64,000 nucleotides of DNA from Gilliamella sp. Lep-s35 (GTDB lineage: Bacteria > Pseudomonadota > Gammaproteobacteria > Enterobacterales > Orbaceae): assembly GCF_009795845.1 (NCBI RefSeq), contig NZ_WTEX01000011.1, positions 1 to 64,000 of the forward strand, given 5' to 3'. The notes beneath the pieces are model-generated. The model ran no database searches. It was not told the DNA's origin and saw only the letters and a program-made list of their open reading frames with translations. Each line of letters starts with the position of its first letter. Within the stretch, counting starts at the first letter, position 1. This document shows, piece by piece, positions 10,522-23,558 of the stretch. A program made the position numbers and the translations under genes.

Positions 10522-11844
10522 ATGGCATTTTTTACAAAAAAAATCTTAACAAATCTTGCATGGCAAATTTTAATTGCTTTGGTTTTAGGTGTTGCGATGG
10601 GGGCTTATTTATTTGAGCTTTCTGTTCCATCTCATCCATTACACACTTATTATCAATTTTCTATAGTTAATATTTTTCAGCCCGCGGGTGATATTTTTAT
10701 TCGTTTAATCAAAATGATTGTATTACCTATTATACTCAGTACATTAACGTTAGGTATTGCAGGTATTGGTGGTTCGAAAAGACTAGGAACTTTAGGTTTT
10801 AAAACAATACTTTATTTTGAGATTATTACCACTATTGCTATTTTATTAGGTCTTTGCTGGGGAAATATTTTTTCACCAGGGGCGGGTATTGATTCATCTA
10901 CGCTTGCAACAACAGATGTGAGTAAATATGCAAAGGCAGCCGAAGAATTAAGCGGAAAACCACACGGTTTAATTGTTATGATTCTTGATATGATTCCTGC
11001 AAATATTTTTAAAGCAATGACTGATGGGGCTGTTTTACCCGTTATCTTTTTTTGTGTCTTTTTTGGTTTAGGACTAATGTCTTTACCTGACAAACAACGT
11101 GAACCGTTTCTTTTCTTTTTAAAAGTAATTTCAGATACCATGTTTAAAGTAACCAATATGATAATGCGTTATGCACCTATTGGTGTATTTGCACTTATCA
11201 CAGTAACTGTTGCTAAATATGGTTTTGCATCTTTACTGCCATTATTTAAGTTAATTTTAACTGTATATTCGGCAATGATTATTTTTACATTAGTAGTACT
11301 TGGCCTTGTTTGTAAAATATGTCGCTTCAATATTTTTACATTGCTGAGAATTTTAAAAGAAGAGCTAGTCATTGCATTTTCAACGGCAAGTTCAGAAACA
11401 GCATTACCGAAAATTATTGAAAAGATGGAAGCCTATGGTGCTCCAAAATCAATAACTAGCTTTGTGATTCCAACGGGATATTCATTTAATCTTGATGGTT
11501 CAACACTTTATCAAAGTATAACAGTTATCTTTTTAGCTCAACTTTTTAACATTGATCTCACCATTTTGGATCAAATTATTATTGTTATTACATTGATGAT
11601 TGCTTCTAAAGGTATTGCAGGTGTTCCAGGTGCATCAATTTTAGTTTTATCGGCAACGCTTGGTAGCGTTGGCATCCCTCTTGAAGGTATTGGTTATATA
11701 ATGGGCGTGGAACGAATTTTAGATATGGGAAGAACGGTAGTTAATGTCGTTGGTAATGCATTAGCTGCAATAGTTATTGCTCGCTGGGAACATGTTTTTG
11801 ATGATAAAAAAGCAAGAGCATATGAACAGCAATATTTAAAATAA
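10522..11844 (+). CDS. gltP: Dicarboxylate/amino acid:cation symporter (GltP/DctA family)
   Basis: This is an inner-membrane secondary transporter of the DAACS family, which takes up glutamate, aspartate or C4-dicarboxylates with protons or sodium. Family marks are visible: the serine-rich re-entrant loop AFSTASSETALPKIIE at about 291-306, PTGYSFNLDGSTLYQS at about 317-332, and the C-terminal GVERILDMGRTVVNVVGNA at about 394-412. At 440 residues it fits GltP (437) better than DctA (428), but substrate cannot be fixed by eye. It has its own terminator and follows the gyrA terminator, so it is likely a single-gene unit. Confidence 0.85.
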   Translation: MAFFTKKILTNLAWQILIALVLGVAMGAYLFELSVPSHPLHTYYQFSIVNIFQPAGDIFIRLIKMIVLPIILSTLTLGIAGIGGSKRLGTLGFKTILYFEIITTIAILLGLCWGNIFSPGAGIDSSTLATTDVSKYAKAAEELSGKPHGLIVMILDMIPANIFKAMTDGAVLPVIFFCVFFGLGLMSLPDKQREPFLFFLKVISDTMFKVTNMIMRYAPIGVFALITVTVAKYGFASLLPLFKLILTVYSAMIIFTLVVLGLVCKICRFNIFTLLRILKEELVIAFSTASSETALPKIIEKMEAYGAPKSITSFVIPTGYSFNLDGSTLYQSITVIFLAQLFNIDLTILDQIIIVITLMIASKGIAGVPGASILVLSATLGSVGIPLEGIGYIMGVERILDMGRTVVNVVGNALAAIVIARWEHVFDDKKARAYEQQYLK

Positions 11845-11862
11845 AATCATTATTTGTTTACT

Positions 11863-11892
11863 AAAGCTTCAGCTAAAAACTGGAGCTTTTTT
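11863..11892 (+). terminator. Terminator of the gltP-like gene
   Basis: The stem AAAGCTTCAG / CTGGAGCTTT (one mismatch) surrounds a short A-rich loop and is followed by a T-run. It lies 19 bases after the symporter stop. Confidence 0.85.
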
Positions 11893-11946
11893 ATTGCTTA
11901 AATAATTATTTGATAATTAATGAATAATATCATCATTTAAAAGATA

Positions 11947-11975
11947 TAAAAAAACCCAGCATAACTGGGTCTTTT
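11947..11975 (-). terminator. Terminator of rpmB-rpmG
   Basis: On the minus strand a 6-bp stem (ACCCAG / CTGGGT) is followed by seven T residues. It lies just 3' of rpmG. A T-run on the plus strand side too suggests it also works for transcripts coming from the symporter. Confidence 0.85.
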
Positions 11976-11988
11976 TGTTTATTTAAAA

Positions 11989-12156
11989 CTATTTAATTTT
12001 AGCTTCTTTATAAACTACATGCTGACGAACTACAGGATCATATTTTTTGATCTCCATTTTTTCAGGCATAGTTCTTTTGTTTTTGCTAGTGGTATAAAAA
12101 TGACCTGTACCAGCAGAAGAAACTAATCTAATTTTTTCGCGTACACCTTTTGCCAT
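11989..12156 (-). CDS. rpmG: Large ribosomal subunit protein bL33
   Basis: This is a 55-residue ribosomal protein. The translation begins [20 protein letters not shown] and ends YKEAKIK. The family features are the basic N-terminus, the YTTSKNKR segment and the [14 protein letters not shown] beta-strand region. There is no CXXC pair, so this is the zinc-free (C-minus) form. The stop is TAG. It follows rpmB by 15 bases in the conserved rpmB-rpmG operon. Confidence 0.97.
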   Translation of the reverse strand: MAKGVREKIRLVSSAGTGHFYTTSKNKRTMPEKMEIKKYDPVVRQHVVYKEAKIK

Positions 12157-12171
12157 GATATGGTTTCCTTA

Positions 12172-12408
12172 TTAGTACTTTTCACCACGGGCACGAAGTT
12201 CAGCTAAAACTGCATCAATACCCTTTTTATCGATAGTACGCATACCTTTAGCAGATACACGTAGTTTTACAAAACGTTTTTCACTCTCAATCCAAAAACG
12301 ATGAGTTTGAAGGTTTGGTAGAAAACGACGTTTAGTAGCATTCATCGCATGAGAACGATTATTCCCTACTAAAGGACCTTTTCCTGTTACTTGGCATACT
12401 CGTGACAT
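12172..12408 (-). CDS. rpmB: Large ribosomal subunit protein bL28
   Basis: bL28 is a 78-residue basic ribosomal protein. [23 protein letters not shown] at the start, with the conserved [12 protein letters not shown], matches the E. coli protein length and sequence closely. It heads the rpmB-rpmG operon. A ribosome-binding GGAG lies in TTTTGGAGAATTATTGAC just upstream of the ATG. The 5' leader is long (about 135 bases) and folds, which may mean autogenous control. Confidence 0.97.
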   Translation of the reverse strand: MSRVCQVTGKGPLVGNNRSHAMNATKRRFLPNLQTHRFWIESEKRFVKLRVSAKGMRTIDKKGIDAVLAELRARGEKY

Positions 12409-12546
12409 GTCAATAATTCTCCAAAATTTCTATGCTTAAGCCCTGGGCGTAATATGTTAATGGAATTAACCTCGTCAGGCTTTTAGTTTACTGCAGTTCT
12501 ATCTGAGAAGCAGTCTACCTCTCACATTACACCCACAATAATGAGG
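12409..12546 (-). promoter_or_regulatory. Long structured 5' leader of rpmB
   Basis: Between the predicted transcription start and rpmB lies about 135 bases without a reading frame of note. On the transcript the sequences CTACCTC and GAGGTAG near its 5' end are complementary and separated by about 20 bases, so a stem can form. Ribosomal protein operons often carry leaders that bind one of their own products; whether this one does is inference. With the promoter, this accounts for most of the 390-base gap between rpmB and aroE; the remaining 12582-12798 is AT-rich and shows only the likely aroE promoter region. Confidence 0.45.
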
Positions 12547-12552
12547 TAGCGA

Positions 12553-12581
12553 AGTATACGCTTTTATGCGCAAATTCTCAA
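12553..12581 (-). promoter_or_regulatory. Sigma70 promoter of rpmB-rpmG
   Basis: On the minus strand TTGAGA is followed after 17 bases by TATACT, a good -35/-10 pair with ideal spacing. Transcription would start near 12546 and read through the leader into rpmB. Confidence 0.75.
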
Positions 12582-12798
12582 GCATTATCTTATTTAAGTG
12601 TAAAATAATTTTATTGATAAAATGAATATTAACAAATGAATAACAGCTATTGAGTTATTATAATTAAAACAATTACTTTCCAATTTAAATTATTTTGATT
12701 AAAAACAAAAACGGTTTAATTTTATAATAAATATGTTTTAATACTAAATTATAGATTTTATCTATTAAATTTAATTTTTTGACTTTTATGGAGGTTAT

Positions 12799-13629
12799 AT
12801 GAACCAATTTACGCCATATAATATATACGCCATTATCGGTTATCCTTTAGGGCATAGTATGAGCCCTCTCATTCATACAACTTCATTTCAAGACTATAAT
12901 ATTCCTGCTGTTTTAGTTCCTTTTGCTACACCTCCGCAAGAGATTGCAGCTTTATTTAAATCAGTAAGATTATTAAATATTCGTGGTTTATGTGTCACTA
13001 TTCCGCATAAACAAACGATTATTCCTTATTTAGATGAAGTGACCGAGCATGTAAAAAAAGCAGGAGCGGCTAATTTAGTATATTGGCGTGGTGATAAGCT
13101 CTGTGGTGACAATACGGATATTGTTGGATTTATGGAACCACTCAAAAGCAAAAAACTATCGGCAGAATATAACAAAGTGTTATTACTTGGTGCAGGTGGT
13201 GCTGCGCGAGCAGCCGTTGTTGGCTTACAAGAGCTTGGTTATACCAATATCACAGTAACCGATATTGCAGATGACTCAGCTCAAATATTAGCTAATGAAT
13301 TCAACCTAAAAACCATTAAATGGGAAGACCGTGGCGAGGTTGAAGCACAAATTATTATAAACTCAACACCACTGGGCATGACAGGTAAGTTTGAAGATCA
13401 AACTCCTTACAAACAGGCTTGGTTTAAAGGCAAAGGTGTGGCTTATGACATCGTTTATACTCCATACAATACACGATTTAGACAAGAAGCAGAGCAAGCG
13501 GGTTGGGAATCTATATCAGGACGTGAAATGTTTATTGGCCAAGCAAATGCTCAATTTAAAATTTGGACAGGAAAGGATCTTTCTGAGCGTGCAAAACAGG
13601 CTGTAATTGATGCTTTAACTAAAAAATAA
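12799..13629 (+). CDS. aroE: Shikimate dehydrogenase
   Basis: AroE reduces 3-dehydroshikimate to shikimate with NADPH. The substrate domain carries GYPLGHSMSPLIHTTSF at about 14-30 and the catalytic lysine in VTIPHKQTIIPYLDEV at about 69-84. The dinucleotide-binding loop is LLLGAGGAARAAV at about 131-143, and NSTPLGM and IGQANAQFKIWTG complete the family pattern. At 276 residues it is normal in length. The GYPLGHSMSPLIH form with Thr after His differs from the enterobacterial GNPIAHSKSPFIH pattern, so the gene may have a non-enterobacterial origin. An IS481-like end lies three bases after its stop. The start has a strong GGAGG. Confidence 0.93.
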   Translation: MNQFTPYNIYAIIGYPLGHSMSPLIHTTSFQDYNIPAVLVPFATPPQEIAALFKSVRLLNIRGLCVTIPHKQTIIPYLDEVTEHVKKAGAANLVYWRGDKLCGDNTDIVGFMEPLKSKKLSAEYNKVLLLGAGGAARAAVVGLQELGYTNITVTDIADDSAQILANEFNLKTIKWEDRGEVEAQIIINSTPLGMTGKFEDQTPYKQAWFKGKGVAYDIVYTPYNTRFRQEAEQAGWESISGREMFIGQANAQFKIWTGKDLSERAKQAVIDALTKK

Positions 13630-13631
13630 TT

Positions 13632-14054
13632 TGTAGGAAAACGCCGAGTTGTTTACACTTTATGATTAAAATAATCCGCTAAAAATCATAAGGTGTTTTC
13701 TCTGAAATCGCTTTATGCGGTTTAACCGTATGATAAAAATTAATCAAACATTTAAGCTTTTGTTTTCACTCTTTGGAATCGTTAAATATTGGCTGATTAT
13801 GCTGCATCTCAATTCAAAATTCGTATCACGTTTTCGGCTTTTCCACTGGTTTATGGGCAGGTGATTTTTGCTTGATATACTAGTTATCACACAGTTTATC
13901 TAAATCAATACAGTAGAATTTTTGTTAAAAAGCTTCAGGAGTGTACTACGTTTATGTATAAAAACCTTAAAAATCAAATAGATACAAACAGGCAAATATT
14001 CTTTGGTTTGTTGCTTGGTTTGTTTTTTAAGTAACGGCAAACTTTAGGTATCAG
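13632..14054 (-). mobile_element. Eroded IS481-like element, copy 1
   Basis: The end sequence TGTAGGAAAACGCCGAGTTG matches the left end of the fuller copy at 34143. Homology continues through the transposase C-terminal region (13632-13910) and resumes at 13975-14054 with the part equivalent to about 34590-34665. The middle is missing and replaced by a GTTTCAG repeat. No reading frame survives. The element begins three bases after the aroE stop and, together with the hairpin at 14081, fills most of the 750-base gap to aroL; 14140-14380 is AT-rich with no gene, and should hold the aroL promoter. Confidence 0.8.
13917..13966 (+). repeat. Dispersed GTTTCAG repeat, copy B
   Basis: TTTTTGTTAAAAA is followed by GCTTCAGG and, 18 bases on, GTTTATG then TATAAAAAC. 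It is more divergent than copies A, C and D. It sits inside the eroded IS481-like remnant, at the same junction as copy E. Confidence 0.6.
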
Positions 14055-14080
14055 TTCACGGAAGCAATTCAATTTAATAT

Positions 14081-14137
14081 AAAATTCGCTCAACTTAGTA
14101 AAAAACTCGGTTTGCATGTTGAGCGAATTTGTTTTTT
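14081..14137 (+). terminator. Long-stem terminator-like hairpin between aroE and aroL
   Basis: AAATTCGCTCAAC is repeated in inverse as GTTGAGCGAATTT, giving a 13-bp stem with a loop of 23 bases, followed by GTTTTTTATTTT. On the plus strand this could be the original aroE terminator, pushed away from aroE by the IS insertion (inference). Confidence 0.55.
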
Positions 14138-14380
14138 ATTTTGGCTAGCGCGATACAGGAAGGCTCTGTTAGTTGACTTCATCAAAAAATTTAGTGTTAT
14201 TTAGGATTTCTTTATGTTTTAATGTAAAAATGACAAAAATTTTTTTAGGTAGCTATTGAAATTATTGTAAAAAATAATTTTTTCAATGCATTAAAGAATG
14301 TTTAAGAAAATATTGCAAAAAAAAGAACAAATCACTAGCATGACTAGCATATTCTGTAAATCAGAAAGGACATACCCAAT

Positions 14381-14893
14381 ATGAACAAAACAATTTTTTT
14401 AGTTGGAGCAAGGGCTGCAGGTAAAACAACAATAGGGAAAATGTTAGCTGATAAGCTATCATTTTCTTTTATTGACACTGACAGCCACTTACTTAAAACA
14501 ACTCAAAAAACAGTCGCCGAAATTGTTGAAGAAGAAGGTTGGGAAGGATTTAGAGCAAGAGAAAGCCAAGTGCTTGTTGATACGACTAAATCTAATCGTG
14601 TTATTGCAACTGGCGGAGGAATGGTGTTAGCTGAGCATAACCGTAATTTTATGAAACAAAATGGCATTGTTATCTTTTTATCGGCACCTGTTGATACTTT
14701 AGCTGCTCGTTTAATGAAAGACCCCAATGTTGCTCAACGTCCATCACTAACGGATTTACCAATTATTGATGAAATGGAAAACATATTGTCTGAAAGATTA
14801 CCTTTGTATCATGATGTTGCGCACCATGTGGTGAATGTTGATCAAGATAAAGATTTGATTTTGGAAAGAATAATTGAAATACTTGAACGGTAA
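14381..14893 (+). CDS. aroL: Shikimate kinase
   Basis: This P-loop kinase phosphorylates shikimate at the 3-hydroxyl with ATP. The Walker A loop is GARAAGKTTIG at about 8-18. The shikimate-binding residues are in FIDTDSHL at about 30-37 and in TGGGMVL at about 78-84. The lid arginine lies in AQRPSL at about 118-123. GARAAGKT is closer to AroL (GARGCGKT) than to AroK (GPMGAGKS), and the 170-residue length agrees. It is separated from aroE by the IS remnant, so the two may once have been adjacent. Two TGTAAA half-sites lie upstream (one at 14266), but no convincing TyrR box is seen. Confidence 0.92.
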   Translation: MNKTIFLVGARAAGKTTIGKMLADKLSFSFIDTDSHLLKTTQKTVAEIVEEEGWEGFRARESQVLVDTTKSNRVIATGGGMVLAEHNRNFMKQNGIVIFLSAPVDTLAARLMKDPNVAQRPSLTDLPIIDEMENILSERLPLYHDVAHHVVNVDQDKDLILERIIEILER

Positions 14894-15083
14894 CTTTAAT
14901 TTTTTCAGAAAATACTAACTGAAAACGGAATTTTTGACAATAGAAAATAGTGGTATAGAAAATTCTTGCATTGTTTTTCTCCAGTTATTCAATCAGTTAA
15001 AACTAGCTAAAAAGAGCTAGATAACAGCAGTTTTTCTTATTAACATAATAATAAAATAATGCTTCGAGATGATATCAAATTAT

Positions 15084-15123
15084 AAAAAATAAGGCAATTT
15101 CAGGAAAACTTGCCTTATTTTTT
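15084..15123. terminator. Bidirectional terminator between aroL and the TM2 gene
   Basis: A perfect 14-bp inverted repeat (AAAAAATAAGGCAA / TTGCCTTATTTTTT) with a 12-base loop lies between the two convergent genes. Its A- and T-runs suit termination on either strand. Confidence 0.88.
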
Positions 15124-15147
15124 AGAAAATTATTTTAATCAAACGTA

Positions 15148-15426
15148 TTACACATTTTTTTTGTTTATAGTTACGATAGTATCCGTTGACGATTGATTTT
15201 GATTCATATTGTTAGTCGGTGATAAATTATATTTGCTTTTATAGATGCAATTAGCATAGTCAACCATACCACTAGTTAAAAATAGGTCTAAAAACCATCC
15301 AATACCAAATAAACCAACAGTAAAAAACCAAATAATGCCAGTAATCCATTTACCACAGTACATTCGATGGACTCCCCATACTCCAAAAAAGAACCACAAT
15401 AAATAAGCAAGGCCTTTACTTCTCAT
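15148..15426 (-). CDS. TM2 domain membrane protein
   Basis: This is a 92-residue inner-membrane protein with two hydrophobic helices (about 5-20 and 27-50). Between them is the TM2 hallmark FGVWGVHRMYCGKWITGI, including the conserved G-HR-Y-GK. The C-terminal 35 residues are polar and low in complexity (NQNQSSTDT). TM2 proteins are common in bacteria but have no settled function. It is transcribed convergently to aroL and has no obvious partner. Confidence 0.8.
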   Translation of the reverse strand: MRSKGLAYLLWFFFGVWGVHRMYCGKWITGIIWFFTVGLFGIGWFLDLFLTSGMVDYANCIYKSKYNLSPTNNMNQNQSSTDTIVTINKKNV

Positions 15427-15805
15427 ACTATCTCCGTTTTATAATTAATTTATGATTTTATTAATTATTAATGTTTTTTGACATCTACTAGATTATATTT
15501 GTTAGCATCATATTTTTTATATAATGCACTATTCTAACGGATATCGTTCATGCCTGAGGCAATTAATAATTGATATAATGTCGGTTTTATTAAAATGTGA
15601 TATTTTTACACTTTTTTATTTATTGTGCAAATAGATACATATAATATCACAACAAGTTAAATCTGTTTTAGGTAAACACCTTGATGTTTTCTTATGCTTT
15701 AACTTTTAAACTAAACTAGCTCGGTACAATGTTGACTGTGAGGTGTTAGCTTAATGTCCTTATGCAACTATATACACTTATTCATATCGCATTAATTAAA
15801 TAGGA
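15427..15805. other. AT-rich intergenic stretch without a gene
   Basis: This holds the upstream region of the TM2 gene. No reading frame, RNA gene or clear repeat was seen. The rest of the gap down to gltD is taken up by a GTTTCAG repeat and an IS481-like remnant. Confidence 0.6.
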
Positions 15806-15852
15806 TTTTTTTACTTAAACACGATACGTTCCTGAAACTTTTTAACAAAAAA
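15806..15852 (-). repeat. Dispersed GTTTCAG repeat, copy E
   Basis: Read on the minus strand it gives TTTTTTTGTTAAAAA, GTTTCAGG, and 18 bases later GTTTAAG. It directly abuts the IS481-like remnant at 15855, at the same internal position as copy B in the 13632 remnant. Confidence 0.6.
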
Positions 15853-15854
15853 AG

Positions 15855-16072
15855 GCTTTTGTTTGTTTAGGTAAACAGTGTGATAACCAGCGTATCAATC
15901 AAAAATTTACCAGCCACAAACCAATGGGAAAGCCGAAAGCGTGATACGAACTTTGGATTGAGGTGTGGCATAATCAGACATTATTTAGCGATTAACAAGA
16001 GAGAAAACGCCTTATGAATTTTTAGTGGATTATTTTAATCATGAAGAGTAAATAACTCGGCGTTTTCCTACA
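15855..16072 (+). mobile_element. Eroded IS481-like element, copy 2
   Basis: This is the C-terminal transposase part and terminal repeat of the element seen at 34143, in opposite orientation. CGTATCAATCAAAAATTTAC, the CAATGGGAAAGCCGAAAGCG segment and the end AACTCGGCGTTTTCCTACA all match it. The reading frame is broken. The IS end lies 23 bases beyond the gltD stop. Confidence 0.8.
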
Positions 16073-16095
16073 TTTAATTTAAACTAAAATAGTTA

Positions 16096-21979
<5,884 letters not shown>

Positions 21980-22232
21980 ATCATTGCCTCTAATTCATCG
22001 CTTTTATCATTTTGAGAAGGTATAGGCATTAATCCCATATTGGCTACAAAATTAAAGAAAAATCACCTTTTGGTCAAATAAATATTACTTATAAGTCAAG
22101 CTTTTAATAAGTGATATGGGTGTTATTAATAAAGCTAATAATGATAAATATCACAATGATTTTTAATGATTTTATAAGTTGGAATTATCTTTTAGTCGTC
22201 TAGAGGGCGATTTTTGATATAAGTTGTTTTTC
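21980..22232. other. Divergent intergenic region of gltB and the flavoprotein gene
   Basis: This AT-rich region should hold the gltB promoter (minus strand) and the promoter of the gene at 22358. I could not fix a convincing -35/-10 pair. ATTACTTATAAG and ATAAGTGAT near 22085-22120 form an imperfect dyad that might be an operator. The remainder up to 22357 holds GTTTCAG repeat copy C. Confidence 0.4.
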
Positions 22233-22280
22233 TTTCTTGTTAAAAAGTTTCAGGGAAATATCTGTTTCAGTATCAAAACT
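22233..22280 (+). repeat. Dispersed GTTTCAG repeat, copy C
   Basis: TTTCTTGTTAAAAA is followed by GTTTCAGG and, 17 bases later, GTTTCAG then TATCAAAACT. It is close to copies A and D and lies about 78 bases before the flavoprotein start. Confidence 0.7.
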
Positions 22281-22357
22281 ACTGTTCAAGCTAATGGCTA
22301 TGAGTAGCAATTGTATGCTGTTATAATTTGTTATCTTCTATTTTTGATCTTTTAATA

Positions 22358-23539
22358 ATGCAAACGAAAATTACAATTATAGGCGCTGGCGCCGCTGGGC
22401 TTTTTTGTGCTGGTTTACTGGGGCAAAAAGGGTATGACGTTACCGTGATTGATAATGGTAAAAAGCTAGGTCGTAAAATTTTAATGTCTGGCGGGGGAAA
22501 ATGTAATTTTACTAATTTGGACGTTGAGCCTAAACATTATTTGTCACAAAATCCGCATTTTTGTAAATCAGCATTAACGCGTTATACGCAGTGGGATTTT
22601 ATTCATTTGGTGAATCAATATCATATTGCTTATCATGAAAAAGAGCACGGACAGCTTTTTTGTGATGATTCAGCTCAGCAAATTGTTGATATGTTAGTTA
22701 AAGAGTGTCAAAAAGGGGGCGTTAATTTTATGATGCAAACGCAACTTAATGACATGGAGTGTGATGCAGGTAAATTTAAATTACATACTTCAAAAGGTGT
22801 GATTGAGTGCGATAATGTGATTATTGCAACAGGTGGGCAGTCTATGCCTGCGTTGGGGATGACTTCGGTGGGGTATAAAATTGCCGAAAAATTTAATCTG
22901 CCCGTTGTTCCTGTAAAAGCTGGTTTAGTGCCATTCACTCTGCATAAACCTTTGTTAGATGTGCTTTCAACATTGTCTGGCATTGCTGTGCCAGTTGAAG
23001 TATCAATACCTAAAATCAGTTTTAAAGATAATTTGTTATTTACTCATCGGGGATTATCTGGACCTGCTATTTTGCAAATTTCAAGCTATTGGCAAGCAGG
23101 AGATACAATTCAGGTTAATTTGTTGCCGAATATGCATTTCGAAACAGAATTTAAACCATTATTAGAGCAAAACCGTAATCAAAATATAAAAAATTGTTTG
23201 GCTCAGATTTTACCTAAAAGGCTTGTTGAAGCATTAATGCAACTAAATTTAGTGGCCGATTTGACTGTGAAGCAACTTACTCCTAAACAACAACAAAATC
23301 TTTATGATGTTTTAACCCAATGGGCGATTATTCCTAATGGTACTGAAGGGTATCGTACCGCCGAGGTGACATTAGGTGGTGTCAGTACCGATGGGCTATC
23401 ATCAAAAACCATGGAAGCAAAAAACCAGCCCAATCTTTATTTTATTGGTGAAGTTGTTGATGTGTCAGGCTGGTTAGGGGGGTATAACTTTCAATGGGCT
23501 TGGAGCAGTGCGTTTGCTTGTGCTCAAGCATTTGATTGA
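22358..23539 (+). CDS. HI0933/YhiN family NAD(P)/FAD-dependent oxidoreductase
   Basis: This is a flavoprotein of the YhiN (HI0933) family; members are predicted oxidoreductases and the physiological reaction is mostly unknown. It begins MQTKITIIGAGAAGLFCAG, a Rossmann FAD loop. GRKILMSGGGKCNFTN at about 37-52 is the family signature, with VIIATGGQSMPALG near 158-171. The C-terminus has the FAD-closing pattern LYFIGEVVDVSGWLGGYNFQWAW. The open frame begins ten codons earlier at a TTG; the ATG at 22358 is preferred because it starts the Rossmann strand, although its ribosome site is weak. It is convergent with the sigma54 regulator gene, 19 bases away. Confidence 0.85.
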   Translation: MQTKITIIGAGAAGLFCAGLLGQKGYDVTVIDNGKKLGRKILMSGGGKCNFTNLDVEPKHYLSQNPHFCKSALTRYTQWDFIHLVNQYHIAYHEKEHGQLFCDDSAQQIVDMLVKECQKGGVNFMMQTQLNDMECDAGKFKLHTSKGVIECDNVIIATGGQSMPALGMTSVGYKIAEKFNLPVVPVKAGLVPFTLHKPLLDVLSTLSGIAVPVEVSIPKISFKDNLLFTHRGLSGPAILQISSYWQAGDTIQVNLLPNMHFETEFKPLLEQNRNQNIKNCLAQILPKRLVEALMQLNLVADLTVKQLTPKQQQNLYDVLTQWAIIPNGTEGYRTAEVTLGGVSTDGLSSKTMEAKNQPNLYFIGEVVDVSGWLGGYNFQWAWSSAFACAQAFD

Positions 23540-23558
23540 TCGTTTTTGAATGATTAAA

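Noticed and set aside
10812-11156. A 114-codon minus-strand frame within the gltP-like gene
   Set aside because: It is antisense to conserved transmembrane segments, with no ribosome site and no family match.
14221-14380. TyrR boxes before aroL
   Set aside because: TGTAAA half-sites occur but none has the partner TTTACA at six bases, so the match is no better than expected in such AT-rich DNA.
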